Made by a program: the position numbers and the translations under genes
Part shown: one piece after another, positions 45,568-55,213 of the stretch
How the letters are laid out: every line of letters starts with the position of its first letter
How positions within the stretch are numbered: the first letter of the stretch is position 1
The notes under the pieces: generated by a model
Told to the model about the DNA's origin: nothing
Databases searched by the model: none
The model's input: the letters and a program-made list of their open reading frames with translations, nothing else
Source of the DNA: Okeania sp. SIO2C9
GTDB taxonomy: Bacteria > Cyanobacteriota > Cyanobacteriia > Cyanobacteriales > Microcoleaceae
DNA: 64,000 nt
Assembly: GCF_010672455.1 (NCBI RefSeq)
Contig: NZ_JAAHGO010000012.1
Span: 630,321 to 694,320, forward strand
Direction: 5' to 3'

Positions 45568-45826
45568 AGATGTCTATTAGAAATTTCCACCAAAGGAAGG
45601 AGTAGGGAGTTTCGACTTAGTTAACAATTTGCGATACGGAGCGCGACATAATACGCTAGTTCTCACACGCAAGTAGTAACGAGGGTGACGCTTTGTATCT
45701 TCTGCACTAATCGCTGCTTAAACATTTCTGGCAGTTTATCTATATAGACATAGACCTCAGAAGAAATCCCGCTCCCTACGCTAAAACGGCGCAGCAAGGG
45801 TTTGAGGACTTTTTTCTGATGTTGAT

Positions 45827-45940
45827 TGACAAAGACTTAAATGTAAGTATAGAGATGCGGTTGGCTTAACCGTCAATGCCTGTGGATGAGTAACCGCCGA
45901 CGGCCTCACAAGAAGCAGGAAGAGACGTTGCATGCAACGT
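45827..45940 (+). pseudogene. TnpB (IS200/IS605 OrfB) C-terminal remnant
   Basis: Two overlapping frames read DKDLNVSIEMRLA and then AVGLTVNACG, matching the C-terminal D-x-N-x-A-x-NL...TVNACG pattern of TnpB proteins. A frameshift and a stop lie between and after them. The rest of the gene is absent upstream (only repeats and GC-rich palindromes at 45630-45800). Confidence 0.55.
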
Positions 45941-46329
45941 CCGTACACATTAATTTGTCACGTTATGTGACGCTTTGTATCAGTTTTATGAAGCAGTAAG
46001 GAATAGTATCTCTATTCAAGCTGACAAAAAAATATTTACTTTGAGAGCGATCTCCACAATTTTAATATCCTCTTTAGCAATTTTTTTGAATTTGTTACAG
46101 CTTCAATAATAACCAATATTTAGTATTAAAAATTACATAACTTCTTGATGGCCACCTTGAATTCATAAGACAAGTTTAAAGATAGCAACAAGCAACTAAA
46201 TATCAGCCTAATCTAATAATAATTAGATAACAGCTAAAAAGAACAATAAAATTGCTAGCTAACTCAGGCCAATTATTTTAGGTACGGTTCCTAGGTAAGA
46301 AAATCAAACTTTAGCTAAACCGTCGAGAA

Positions 46330-46537
46330 GCCTGCGCGCGAAATTTTAAATTTGGTGTGAGATGAATCGGCAGTAAGCGTAAAATCTGATTGCGGAGCTA
46401 GGCGCTTAGTTTTTTGCTCTGCAAAAAGGGCGGCGGGGCATCCCGTCCTTAAAGCACGCGCTTGTCCGATGCAATAGCAGGACTGCGAAGCGAGAAGCCC
46501 ACATTATACCGAATGGTTAGTGTTGGAATATGTCACT
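46330..46537 (+). mobile_element. Orphan IS200/IS605-type right end upstream of pntAA, possible omega-RNA sequence
   Basis: The GC-rich structured block ends GCGAAGCGAGAAGCCCACAT, a hairpin formed by CCCACATTATACC and GGTTAGTGTTGG, then AATATGTCAC. This arrangement matches right ends of cyanobacterial orfB elements. It finishes 15 bases before the pntAA start codon. No tnpB is attached (the nearest remnant is at 45827-45940). Confidence 0.5.
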
Positions 46538-46552
46538 AGACAAGGAGAATTT

Positions 46553-47692
46553 ATGAGAATAGCAGTAGCTAAGGAAACTCTGGTCAATGAATCCCGTGTG
46601 GCTTTAGTTCCCGATGTTATAGCACGATTAGTCAAACAAGGATTAGAAATCCAGGTAGAAGCAGGTGCGGGAGAAAAGTCTTTCTTCTTTGATGGAGCTT
46701 ACGAACAAGCTGGAGCAAAAATAATTTCTGATAGTGACGCCCTGTGGCGTGAAACTGAGGTACTTCTAAAAATTGGGGTACTACAGGAATCAGAAATTGA
46801 TAAATTACCAGAGGGTACTGTTTTAATTAGTTTCCTCGATCCTTTAGGTAACCCTGCTATCGTGCAACGTTTAGCGGAACGGAAAATAACTGCATTCAGT
46901 ATGGAGTTGATTCCTCGTACCAGTAGAGCGCAAGTTATGGATGCTTTATCTTCCCAAGCTAATATTGGTGGATATAAAGCAGTTTTGCTTGCCTCTGCTG
47001 CTTTACCCAAGTTTTTCCCAATGTTAACTACTGCTGCAGGTACAATTAAACCTGCCAAAGTGTTAGTAATGGGTGCGGGGGTTGCAGGTTTACAGGCGAT
47101 CGCGACTGCTCGTCGTCTAGGTGCTGTAGTAGAAGCATTTGATATTCGTCCAGAAGTTAAAGAGCAAGTGCAAAGTTTGGGAGCAAAGTTTGTAGACGTG
47201 ACTCTCCAGGAAGATACTGTTGCTGAGGGTGGTTATGCCAAAGAGCTTTCTGAGCAAGCTAAACAACACACTCGTGAAGTTCTCACACAGCACGTTGCTG
47301 CTTCAGATATTGTAATTACTACTGCTCAAGTTCCTGGTAAAAAAGCACCATTGCTGGTAACTAAGGAAATGGTAGACCAAATGAAACCAGGAGCAGTGAT
47401 AGTTGATATGGCAGCATCACAGGGTGGAAACTGTGAATGTACTGAAGCAGGCAAAGATGTACAGTGGAATGGTGTGACTATTATCGGTCCGGTCAACTTA
47501 CCAGCAACTATGCCAGTTCATGCTAGTGAGTTGTATGCCAAAAATATCTCTGCTTTGCTCAAGTTGATGATTAAAGATGGAGAGCTAAATCTTGACTTTG
47601 AGGATGACATCATTGCTGGTGCTTGTGTTGCTCATGGTGGTGAAATTCGCAATCAAAGAGTCAAAAATGCTTTAGGTGTTGCTGTTAGTTAG
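46553..47692 (+). CDS. pntAA: NAD(P) transhydrogenase subunit alpha part 1
   Basis: From ATG 46553 the protein has 379 residues and starts MRIAVAKETLVNESRVALVP. It carries the NAD(H)-binding domain I of the proton-translocating transhydrogenase that uses the proton gradient to reduce NADP+ with NADH. Motifs: VMGAGVAGLQAIATARRLGA (NAD site), the RPEVKEQVQSLGA region and VDMAASQGGNCE. A TTG at 46520 would add 11 residues with no support, whereas AAGGAG lies eight bases before 46553. It begins a three-gene operon. Confidence 0.95.
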   Translation: MRIAVAKETLVNESRVALVPDVIARLVKQGLEIQVEAGAGEKSFFFDGAYEQAGAKIISDSDALWRETEVLLKIGVLQESEIDKLPEGTVLISFLDPLGNPAIVQRLAERKITAFSMELIPRTSRAQVMDALSSQANIGGYKAVLLASAALPKFFPMLTTAAGTIKPAKVLVMGAGVAGLQAIATARRLGAVVEAFDIRPEVKEQVQSLGAKFVDVTLQEDTVAEGGYAKELSEQAKQHTREVLTQHVAASDIVITTAQVPGKKAPLLVTKEMVDQMKPGAVIVDMAASQGGNCECTEAGKDVQWNGVTIIGPVNLPATMPVHASELYAKNISALLKLMIKDGELNLDFEDDIIAGACVAHGGEIRNQRVKNALGVAVS

Positions 47693-47836
47693 CAGTCAGC
47701 ACTCAGCAGTCAGCATTCAGCAAGAGTTTTTTCTTGTTGAGAAATCATTTAGCGTTCAGCAGGAGTATTTTTTTAAGGAATTTAAAGTCTTGCTGATGTC
47801 CTATAAATAAAGTCAAAAATCAACTGTAAAAGGACT

Positions 47837-48127
47837 ATGAGTGAAACATTAATTGCAGCTTTATTTGTATTCGTCTTGGCATCATTTGCCGGATTTGAAG
47901 TAATTAATAAAGTGCCTCCAACTCTGCATACACCCCTGATGTCTGGAGCTAATGCTATTTCAGGAATTGCAGTTTTGGGCGCACTAATTATCGCTGGTGA
48001 CAAAGATTGGAATGTCACTGTAATTTTAGGTTTAATTGCCGTAGTATTTGCCACCATTAACGTAGTTGGTGGATTTTTGGTTACAGACCGGATGTTGCAA
48101 ATGTTCAAGAAGAAGGAGGCTGCATAA
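47837..48127 (+). CDS. pntAB: NAD(P) transhydrogenase subunit alpha part 2
   Basis: The 96-residue membrane protein has three hydrophobic helices (LIAALFVFVLASFAGFEV, GANAISGIAVLGALIIA, VILGLIAVVFATINVVGG), matching the separate PntAB of cyanobacteria. It forms part of the proton channel with PntB. The ATG at 47837 has AAAAGGA at six bases. The stop overlaps the pntB start as TAATG, so the two are translationally coupled. Its spacing from pntAA (144 bases) holds CAGCAGT-type heptamers. Confidence 0.95.
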   Translation: MSETLIAALFVFVLASFAGFEVINKVPPTLHTPLMSGANAISGIAVLGALIIAGDKDWNVTVILGLIAVVFATINVVGGFLVTDRMLQMFKKKEAA

Positions 48128-49530
48128 TGAGCGATTTTATACCTACCGGAATCCAATTAAGCTACCTAGTAGCAGTATCTCTATTTTTCGTGGGGCTGAA
48201 AAAGTTGGGTTCTCCAGCAACAGCTCGTAATGGTAATTTGTTGGCATCAGTGGGAATGTTGATTGCTATTGTAGCAACCCTGCTAGAAAAAGAAGTAATC
48301 AACTATGAGATGATTTTGGTAGCAATTGTTGTCGGTTCAATTATTGGAGCGATCGGTGCTTACAAAGTAGAAATGACTGATATGCCTCAAATGGTTGGTT
48401 TATTCAACGGTTTGGGTGGTGCTGCTTCTGCTATGGTGGCAGTAGGTGAGTTTTGGCGGTATTTGGCTGTTGCTCAGTCTCCTCCATTGCCTACTACTAT
48501 TACAGCTTTATTGGGCGTATTAATTGGTGGCGTAACTTTTACAGGTTCTGTAATTGCTTTTGCTAAACTACAGGGAATTATGAGTGGTTCTCCGATCACT
48601 TTCCCATTGCAACAACCTGTTAATGCTCTCCTATTTGGTGGGTTTATTGTTGGTAGCGTTTATCTATGCGTCACACCATTCAACTTACCCATATTTTTAG
48701 CATTGGTAGGCGTATCCCTAATATTGGGTATAATGTTTGTCATCCCCATCGGTGGTGGCGATATGCCAGTTGTGATTTCTTTGTTGAACTCATTCTCTGG
48801 ACTAGCTGCTAGTGCTGCTGGTTTTGTGGTGATGAACAATATGTTGATCATTGCTGGTGCATTGGTTGGTGCTTCTGGAATTATCCTCACAGTAATTATG
48901 TGTAAGGGTATGAACCGTTCCTTGACTAATGTACTGTTTGCTGCATTTGGTACTGGTGAAGGTGGCGGTCCTGCTGCTGCTGGTGGCACAACTGATAAGT
49001 CTGTTCGCAGTATTGACCCTGAAGAGGGTGCAATGATGTTGGGTTATGCGCGTTCTGTGGTAATTGTACCTGGTTATGGTATGGCTGTTGCTCAAGCACA
49101 ACATTCTGTCCGTGAGTTGACAGACCAGTTGGAAGGATTGGGTGTTGAGGTTAAGTATGCTATTCACCCAGTTGCAGGACGGATGCCTGGACACATGAAC
49201 GTATTGTTGGCAGAAGCTAATGTGCCTTATCCTCAATTGTATGATATGGATGACATTAATCCTCAGTTTGACCAGGCAGATGTAGCTTTGGTAATTGGAG
49301 CGAATGATGTTGTCAACCCAGCGGCGCGTGCGGATCAGAATAGTCCAATTTATGGAATGCCTATTCTCGATGTTGATAAGGCAAAGCATACTATTGTGAT
49401 TAAGCGCGGTCTTAGCACTGGTTTTGCTGGTGTAGACAATGACTTGTTCTACAAGGATAAAACTATGATGCTATTTGGCAGTGCTAAGGATATGGTTGCT
49501 AAGTTGGTTTCTGAGGTTAAGCAACTTTAA
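48127..49530 (+). CDS. pntB: NAD(P) transhydrogenase subunit beta
   Basis: The 467-residue protein has eight or nine membrane helices (residues 10-270) and a C-terminal NADP(H)-binding domain III. The latter shows VVIVPGYGMAVAQAQH, YAIHPVAGRMPGHMNVLLAE, VALVIGANDVVNPAAR, and IKRGLSTGFAGVDNDLFY. It catalyses hydride transfer linked to proton flow. The overlap TAATG with pntAB marks it as the last gene of the operon. A strong hairpin follows at 49599. Confidence 0.96.
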   Translation: MSDFIPTGIQLSYLVAVSLFFVGLKKLGSPATARNGNLLASVGMLIAIVATLLEKEVINYEMILVAIVVGSIIGAIGAYKVEMTDMPQMVGLFNGLGGAASAMVAVGEFWRYLAVAQSPPLPTTITALLGVLIGGVTFTGSVIAFAKLQGIMSGSPITFPLQQPVNALLFGGFIVGSVYLCVTPFNLPIFLALVGVSLILGIMFVIPIGGGDMPVVISLLNSFSGLAASAAGFVVMNNMLIIAGALVGASGIILTVIMCKGMNRSLTNVLFAAFGTGEGGGPAAAGGTTDKSVRSIDPEEGAMMLGYARSVVIVPGYGMAVAQAQHSVRELTDQLEGLGVEVKYAIHPVAGRMPGHMNVLLAEANVPYPQLYDMDDINPQFDQADVALVIGANDVVNPAARADQNSPIYGMPILDVDKAKHTIVIKRGLSTGFAGVDNDLFYKDKTMMLFGSAKDMVAKLVSEVKQL

Positions 49531-49598
49531 AATTAGATTTAGCTTTGGTAAGCGTCTAATATTTGTCTCAAGGCGCTTACCTCTAACTCATTTATACT

Positions 49599-49629
49599 GA
49601 GCATTGTTCATTGAGCAATGCTCGTTTTA
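49599..49629 (+). terminator. Terminator after pntB
   Basis: GAGCATTG (49599-49606) pairs perfectly with CAATGCTC (49616-49623), followed by GTTTTAAG. It lies 69 bases past the pntB stop and is the best intrinsic-terminator candidate in the window. Confidence 0.72.
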
Positions 49630-49791
49630 AGTTTTCCAGAGCAAATTATTTTTCATTATTTTGTTTGCTCTTGTTATTCCTTACAGAAGACTACACGAAC
49701 TTATACCAATTCACTTAAAAAATGTCACAAATAGTTGGTAACTGATGAAGTCAAATAATAAGCTAAAATTACTGTAGAGTAGAGGTTTTAA

Positions 49792-50162
49792 TATAGTTCC
49801 GGATAATTAGTGATTGTATGATGGGAGGAGTCAGAACTCAGAATTCAGGAGTCATTCAAAAATTAATAATGAATAATGAATAATGAATAATTACCTCTCC
49901 ATGAATTGAAGAGGATTGACAAATTCATGAAAATTTTTTTTCACAGGAGTCGATTGGATATGGCTCCGAGACCTCGCCATTCCATCCTACGGAATGCTGC
50001 ACAAACGACCGCTTATTATCCCCTTAAAAGGGGAGGCGCATAACCACAATTTTTCGGTAAGAAGAAAGGATGAGAGTTGGAATTATCTGGGGATATTCCG
50101 GCATTTTATGTCTGCATTGAATGGAAGTAGAAAGTGCGATAACTGTATAACCGGATTTTATA
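49792..50162. mobile_element. TNA-type MITE (family 1) containing an inverted family E repeat
   Basis: The ends TATAGTTCCGGATAATTAG and ATAACCGGATTTTATA are inverted, and TAA lies on both sides (49789-49791 and 50163-50165). Its interior is the inverted family E unit (about 49860-50060) followed by a GGGGATATTCCGGCATTTTA block shared with the degenerate element at 15045-15230. Confidence 0.8.
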
Positions 50163-50428
50163 TAAGTGTCTAAAATATCACTTTTGACTTCTGACTTTTG
50201 ACTTCTGACTTTAGTGAAACGAACTTAGTTGGTCATTTTCTCGTCTTAAAGATTTTCAATATTTTCAAAAAAGTCTCTGAATATAAATATCTATTGTGCT
50301 ATTATAGAAGGCGAGAATAAATTCGGTTATAATGTTTGTTTATATTGAGGGCTACTTTCCTGTCGTTATTGACAAGCTTCTCTCCGAAATCTAAATCTCT
50401 ACAAAAATCTTAATTTTGGAGAATATCT

Positions 50429-50722
50429 ATGTCAATTTATGTAGGCAACTTATCCTACGAGGTCACGACGGATGACCTATCTGAAGTTTTTCAGGAATAT
50501 GGTTCTGTTAAACGGGTTCATTTACCAACTGACCGTGAAACAGGACGCATTCGTGGTTTTGGATTCGTGGAAATGGATACTGAGGCAGAAGAAGAAGCGG
50601 CCATTGCGGCACTTGATGGTGCTGAATGGATGGATCGCGAAATAAAAGTTAATAAAGCCAAGCCACGGGAGGAAAGACCTTCCTTTGGTGGTGGTCGCAG
50701 AAACAACTCTCGTCGCTACTAA
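50429..50722 (+). CDS. RRM-type RNA-binding protein (cyanobacterial Rbp)
   Basis: The 97-residue protein has one RRM: RNP2 is IYVGNLSY (residues 3-10) and RNP1 is RGFGFVEM (42-49). A short glycine/arginine-rich tail follows (FGGGRRNNSRRY), typical of cold-inducible Rbp proteins. The long untranslated region upstream (about 50270-50428) fits family members with autoregulated leaders; that part is inferred. The ATG at 50429 has TTGGAGAA at eight bases. Confidence 0.94.
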   Translation: MSIYVGNLSYEVTTDDLSEVFQEYGSVKRVHLPTDRETGRIRGFGFVEMDTEAEEEAAIAALDGAEWMDREIKVNKAKPREERPSFGGGRRNNSRRY

Positions 50723-50845
50723 TTTAATTAATTTTCATTAAAACCTAATTATAGGAGACGCAACTATTAACCAAAAACCTTGTTAAACCTATCCATTTCC
50801 TTGATTTTTGAGTGCCCAAAATCTCAAAAATAGTCCTAAATCTGG

Positions 50846-50930
50846 TACAATGTAGGAAACAATGCCTTTTGGAAACAGTTCGGTAGATTTTAGCTGCCAG
50901 GCGAAGTTAGCTCGGATACCAGCACTACCC
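50846..50930 (+). ncRNA. Candidate Yfr2-type small RNA
   Basis: TGGTACAAT (extended -10, about 50844-50851) precedes two GGAAACA motifs, AGGAAACAATGCC (from 50854) and TTGGAAACAGTT (from 50869). The conserved GGAAACA motif is the hallmark I recall for the cyanobacterial Yfr2 family. A hairpin-like region GGTAGATTTTAGCTGCC follows. Start and end of the transcript are guesses, and the remaining sequence to 51030 has palindromes but no recognised RNA. Confidence 0.35.
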
Positions 50931-51129
50931 TTCTGAAAACAATTCTTCTGTTATCACTCGTAGAAGAAAGGTCTCGGACGCGCTAGTCCTTTAAGGATTA
51001 GCTTTGCGGGCAACAGCCTTTACCGTTACGGTAATGCCATACTATTATTAGAGATGTTCAGTGATGAATAGATTTGATAAGGTTAAATGTTGCACTTAGT
51101 GTTTAGCTCCTATAATTATCAAGAAAGAA

Positions 51130-51242
51130 GGCGTTGCTGATGCGTGGGTATGATTTGTATTTTTTGACGGTTGCTAAACTGTTGAATGACAAATATTTAA
51201 GATTATTCTGTTTTTCTTTTCATACCTTGATTCAGCAACACC
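51130..51242. mobile_element. Family 6 MITE (GGCGTTGCTGA ends)
   Basis: The inverted ends GGCGTTGCTGATGCGTGGGT and TACCTTGATTCAGCAACACC bound a 113-base element without coding content. The ends resemble those of IS4/IS5-type cyanobacterial elements and of the IS1182-type elements in this window (TTGCTGA). Confidence 0.65.
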
Positions 51243-51571
51243 AGAAAGAATTCAGGTAGGGGGTAAAAACAGAAGCTGAAATTCTACCTAAATATCCTCA
51301 AACTTACTTTTTTTCAAATTTCTTAGTGGTGAATGGCAAAGCTTCTGTTATATACTTGAATGACTAGGTGGAGTTCCCGCCGATTTTAAGCCTGTGGAGA
51401 GAATAAGGTTACAGACTGCGGTCAGTGGTTCTCATGGACACAGGAAACTAGCTCCAGAGCTACTCATATGCTTTTGGGCAAGTTTGGGTAAGTTTAGTAG
51501 AACGGAAACATGGGATTAACAAAGTGCAGAATTTTGAATTGAATTCTGTAAAATTTTTATATTTTTATTTT

Positions 51572-51660
51572 GGGTTTAATACCCCACAGTCTACACGGTG
51601 TTGACAATTGGTTGAGGTTTAAATCCCCATCCATTTTTTCTTCCTTCTTCCTTCTTCAAG
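51572..51660 (+). repeat. Family 10 structured repeat, copy 2
   Basis: GGGTTTAATACCCC, CCACAGTCTACACGGTG and GGTTGAGGTTTAAATCCCC precede the TTCCTTC run. It is the same arrangement as at 21410 and 61379. Confidence 0.7.
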
Positions 51661-51782
51661 TTTTGGAAGTGCATTGAAGACCCCCTACCAAATCTTAATG
51701 TTTGTTAGTATTTAATGGGTGATGGGTTTTAAGTGCCCACTCATTAGTTATTTTTCCTTTCTACTAACTCCTAAGTCCTTCT

Positions 51783-52442
51783 TCAAGATTTCCAATTGAC
51801 AAAACGGGTATAAAAATAAGCGATCGCCTCTCCAACAACAGTCCGCATACCTGCACTAGACTGCCACCATCTGTCAGGATTATAACCTTTAGGTTCAAGA
51901 GCAATCACACCTACCTGCATATCTGGACTGAAAATATTTCGATAAATCATCCAGCTACGGCGAGCGTGAGGTCCTAAAGTATAGATATTGATAGAGTCTA
52001 CTTTGAGATGAGAAGTTGCGAGCCATTCTTTAACCGCAATAGCAGAGGCAGCAGTGCGATACTTAACAACTTGAGGAGTAGGTATTGCAACAACTCGGTC
52101 TGGATCGACACCCAAGGCAATTAAAGTTGCGGCTGTTAGTTCGGCAAAGTTATTGTATTCTGATAGATAATATCCCTTACCTATGGGCGAACCTGTGGTA
52201 ATTAATTTTTGATAAGCACCTTGCTGAAATTCAGCGATCGCTAATTTTACTGCATAGTCAGACATCCAACCCTCAACTATTAGTATATCTGCTTCTATGG
52301 GGGAGGTTAGTGCTAAGAATGAATAAATATTAAAGCAGCAAATCGCAATTAGAAAGATGATTAATCCGATAATTAATATCCATACCTGGATTGTTAAAAT
52401 TAATTTTTGCTGCCATTGTAATAAAATGTTTTTTGGATACAT
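51783..52442 (-). CDS. YdcF/ElyC family protein (DUF218)
   Basis: The 219-residue protein has an N-terminal membrane segment (LTIQVWILIIGLIIFLIAI, residues 15-33) and a DUF218 domain: ADILIVEGWMSDYAVKLAI, KLITTGSPIGKG, DPDRVVAIPTPQVVKYRTAA and HARRSWMIYRNIF. Members of this family act in envelope or polyprenol-linked processes in other bacteria; here the role is unknown. The ATG at 52442 is the family-like start. It is monocistronic. Confidence 0.85.
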   Translation of the reverse strand: MYPKNILLQWQQKLILTIQVWILIIGLIIFLIAICCFNIYSFLALTSPIEADILIVEGWMSDYAVKLAIAEFQQGAYQKLITTGSPIGKGYYLSEYNNFAELTAATLIALGVDPDRVVAIPTPQVVKYRTAASAIAVKEWLATSHLKVDSINIYTLGPHARRSWMIYRNIFSPDMQVGVIALEPKGYNPDRWWQSSAGMRTVVGEAIAYFYTRFVNWKS

Positions 52443-52745
52443 TTAAGTAATCAACTAAGAAGTAAAGAATAAAGGAATTAACAGATTTAATATCACACTA
52501 AATCCGTTTAATAAAACAGATTTATAATTTTTTTCTGTTCTTTACTCTTGACCTTCATAAGTAATTTATTTAAACTAAATTTTAGATAATATCAATTACT
52601 AAAAATCTTGCTATACTTGAGTGCTTTATAAGTTTGCAAAATCAAGGAAGAAGGAAGAAGGAATAAAAGCCTGAAAAAAACTTAAATTTTCTGTAGATAT
52701 TCACCCTTGGGTTTATACACACGATCAAGTGCAGACATGATATGA

Positions 52746-52857
52746 TACCGCAAATTCCATCAGGGTTGAGGCACACCAATAGCGGGCAAGATGCCTGTAC
52801 TGGGAGCATTTAATTGTTAATATAATTACTTCATATAGGACCGAATATGCTGTAAAT
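52746..52857. repeat. Family 5 inverted repeat element, copy 3
   Basis: It has GGGTTGAGGCACACCAATAG, GCGGGCAAGATGCCTG and ends ACCGAATATGCTGTA. A partial family 1 MITE (GTAGATATTCACCC and GACATGATA) sits directly before it. Confidence 0.6.
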
Positions 52858-53131
52858 GTTATTATTCTGTATTTTTTTCCTGACTACTAGACATCTCCAG
52901 AAAATAAACTTGCCCTTTACTTGTTATAAACTAGGGTTTTCAAAAATTAATAATTAAGTATTAATTATTAATTATTACCTCTCCTTGAAAAGAAGAGGTA
53001 ATTATTCATTATTCATTATTCATTATTAATTGTTGAACCCATTTTTTAGATTTGGTATAACTACTTATCTATTCAAAAAGACTCAATCTTCTTGATTTAA
53101 CTCCAGTAATATTTACTGTTAATAGCTCTTT

Positions 53132-53800
53132 CTAGCTATGAGCTACTTCTTCCTGTTTTTTGTGTAAATACTCAAAAACACTCTTATCTCCAATATCTGG
53201 AGGTATTGCTTGAAATACCTTTCGGATAGCAAAAACTATAAAAAGAAACGCCCAAATTCCCAATAAAAACTCTTTGACTTCAAGTAATAAAAAGCCAGCT
53301 AGATGAGATAGGAGCAAGAAAGGTACTAAAGGTGTGAGGAATTTTGTTTCTAGGCGGTTAAAACAAAAAGCTTCTTTGAAATAAATACCAGTCAAGGCCG
53401 CAAAGGTAAAACCAACACCCAAAATGGTAATTGGATTAGTGTAAACTACTAACAGCAGGGGCTGACTACTGTTAATTGCTAAGATTACTGTAGTAATAGT
53501 CCCTATCATCCAAAATAGCTGGAGTAGTCGGTGTAAAATGGCCATATAGATATGAATAGTGGCTAAACTTAGACCTAAAGCTAGACAAAAACAGCCATAG
53601 ATAGGTGTCAGTGCTTTAATCACGGTTGGGTTGTCACCTTGCCATAGCACTAAGGTACTGCCTAATGCAAAACTAAGGGCAGCTATCATCAGGCCACTAC
53701 GGTAAATAATGACACTAAGGCGATCGCTTTCTGTGATGGTAAATTCTCCAAAATGTCCTTGATAAACTATCGGTTCTGGAGATTGTAGTATTTGTGTCAT
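53132..53800 (-). CDS. DUF2301 integral membrane protein (Ycf36-like)
   Basis: The 222-residue protein has five to six hydrophobic segments (YRSGLMIAALSFALGSTLVL, IYGCFCLALGLSLATIHIYM, LFWMIGTITTVILAI, VGFTFAALTGIYFKEAF). FCFNRLETKFLTPLVPFLLL is the conserved DUF2301 part. The family is found in cyanobacteria and plastids (Ycf36) and has no established function. The ATG at 53800 is used. Confidence 0.85.
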   Translation of the reverse strand: MTQILQSPEPIVYQGHFGEFTITESDRLSVIIYRSGLMIAALSFALGSTLVLWQGDNPTVIKALTPIYGCFCLALGLSLATIHIYMAILHRLLQLFWMIGTITTVILAINSSQPLLLVVYTNPITILGVGFTFAALTGIYFKEAFCFNRLETKFLTPLVPFLLLSHLAGFLLLEVKEFLLGIWAFLFIVFAIRKVFQAIPPDIGDKSVFEYLHKKQEEVAHS

Positions 53801-53888
53801 AATTTACTCCTAAAGAAATATAGATCGACTGATTTTTTTAACTTATAGATATTCTTTAAATCATAAACCTGGATAAGGGGAGAACTTC

Positions 53889-54515
53889 ATGCCAAAATCT
53901 AATCAAAGTCAAAATAAAAATAAGTCTCAACCTGATACCAGAAAACTCAAACCAATTGAAATTGATGAGACTATTATATCAGGAAAAACTGGTAAGCTGA
54001 ATAATGGAGAAAATATAACTATTAGTGTACCTATTGAGGATTTTTTACAGCATATCGGTGCTTTTCAAGGTATGGAAGTAGAAGATGAAGCAGAACAAAT
54101 TAATTTAGAAGTTTTTGAGCAAAAGTTAGAGGAAATTTTCAATACAAGTAATTTAAAAGTTAATCAAAGTAATTTAAAAAAATATTTTAAATATCTCAAG
54201 CAAAATATTGATTTTCCCTGTTTAGTGACAGGAATAGAAGAATTTGAGTGGGAAGAACATTATACGATTGGTCCTGGAAGTAAAAAAGAATATCAAAAGC
54301 TGAAGAAGAAAAAACCATCCTATACAGATGTGTTTAATCTGCTAAAATTAGACGATAAATTAGATTTAGAGTCTGGAATTTTAGCAGAATTGGAGCGCAC
54401 TACAGATAGTCAAAAATTTATATTGCCACTAGCTGAATTAGAAGCTGTTATGGAAGATTCTGAGAATGCTGAATTGTTAGAAGATTATTCTATGTGGTTT
54501 TTTACTTATCTATAA
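53889..54515 (+). CDS. Calcium-binding-like conserved protein
   Basis: The 208-residue protein has a disordered Lys/Gln/Ser-rich start (1-22), an acidic middle (GMEVEDEAEQINLEVFEQKL), and a conserved C-terminal half: YLKQNIDFPCLVTGIEEFEW, EEHYTIGPGSKKEYQKLKKK, PSYTDVFNLLKL and LPLAELEAV. Relatives in cyanobacteria are annotated as calcium-binding proteins, but no EF-hand is visible here, so binding is uncertain. The ATG at 53889 has GGGGAGAA at nine bases. It is divergent from DUF2301. Confidence 0.72.
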   Translation: MPKSNQSQNKNKSQPDTRKLKPIEIDETIISGKTGKLNNGENITISVPIEDFLQHIGAFQGMEVEDEAEQINLEVFEQKLEEIFNTSNLKVNQSNLKKYFKYLKQNIDFPCLVTGIEEFEWEEHYTIGPGSKKEYQKLKKKKPSYTDVFNLLKLDDKLDLESGILAELERTTDSQKFILPLAELEAVMEDSENAELLEDYSMWFFTYL

Positions 54516-54534
54516 TAAATTGAAAGTTGCCCTA

Positions 54535-54660
54535 ATACCAATTTTATATGAGGTTGCATAGAATTACGAAATTCATTCATTAATCTATATTTATCTATGC
54601 CTATCTACAGTCAATTGTGCTTTAAGTATTATTCTATGCCGCTTCATTTCAATTTGGTAT
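54535..54660. mobile_element. Family 4 MITE (ATACCAATTT ends)
   Basis: ATACCAATTTTATATGAGG and the inverted CATTTCAATTTGGTAT bound 126 bases. Related sequence is found at 37380-37503 and, inverted, in each unit of the tandem duplication at 61467-62160 (TGCCAAATTCATTTCTAAAT). Confidence 0.7.
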
Positions 54661-54688
54661 AAGAAGCTGTTTGTAAACAAAAGATTAA

Positions 54689-54798
54689 GTAGGGTGTGTG
54701 ACGGTACGCTTACTAATTTATGGAATAATGGTCGGTTTGACACCTCACGAACAGCGTGCTGTTGGATAGTGCATTACGTAAGACCCTTGGCACCCTAC
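54689..54798. mobile_element. GTAGGGTG-ended repeat element
   Basis: GTAGGGTG (54689) and CACCCTAC (to 54798) bound 110 bases with a core of GC-richer sequence. Elements with these ends are frequent in cyanobacterial genomes. No coding content is present. Confidence 0.5.
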
Positions 54799-55213
54799 GC
54801 GGTCTTATATTTATTTGACAAACACTCTCTAAAGTGCTGTTGAAAGATATATAAAGTGTAACTACGCACTCAAATATCGAAATAATTTGATATCAATTGT
54901 TAATCTTTTCACCAGTTGGTGTATTTTCTGGAATAATTGCAAAATTTTTGGCTAAACTTTTACACATTTTTCTAATCAAATTACTTCAATAATTAAAACT
55001 AGATTTTATTTATGATATGAAGGATAAATATAGCAGAAGGAAGAAGGAAGTTGGAAAAATTTGGTGTTGTCTGAATTTTAAGGTTTTAACATTTTAAAAC
55101 CTAGCTAATACCAAATTGATAATTTTTTTGCTACAAATAGCTAGGATATTTCTTAGGAGTCAGGAATTAGGAGTCAGGAGTCAGAAGTCAGGAGTTAGAA
55201 TGAATTGCTTCAA

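Noticed and set aside
48802..49389. 195-codon antisense frame inside pntB
   Set aside because: It is a shadow of the pntB codon pattern, rich in Thr, Ser and His, without family resemblance.
51355..51520. Possible TnpB or transposase remnant (PVERIRLQTAVSGSHGHRKL)
   Set aside because: The segment looks protein-like and could be an OrfB tail, but the resemblance is too weak to call without a search.
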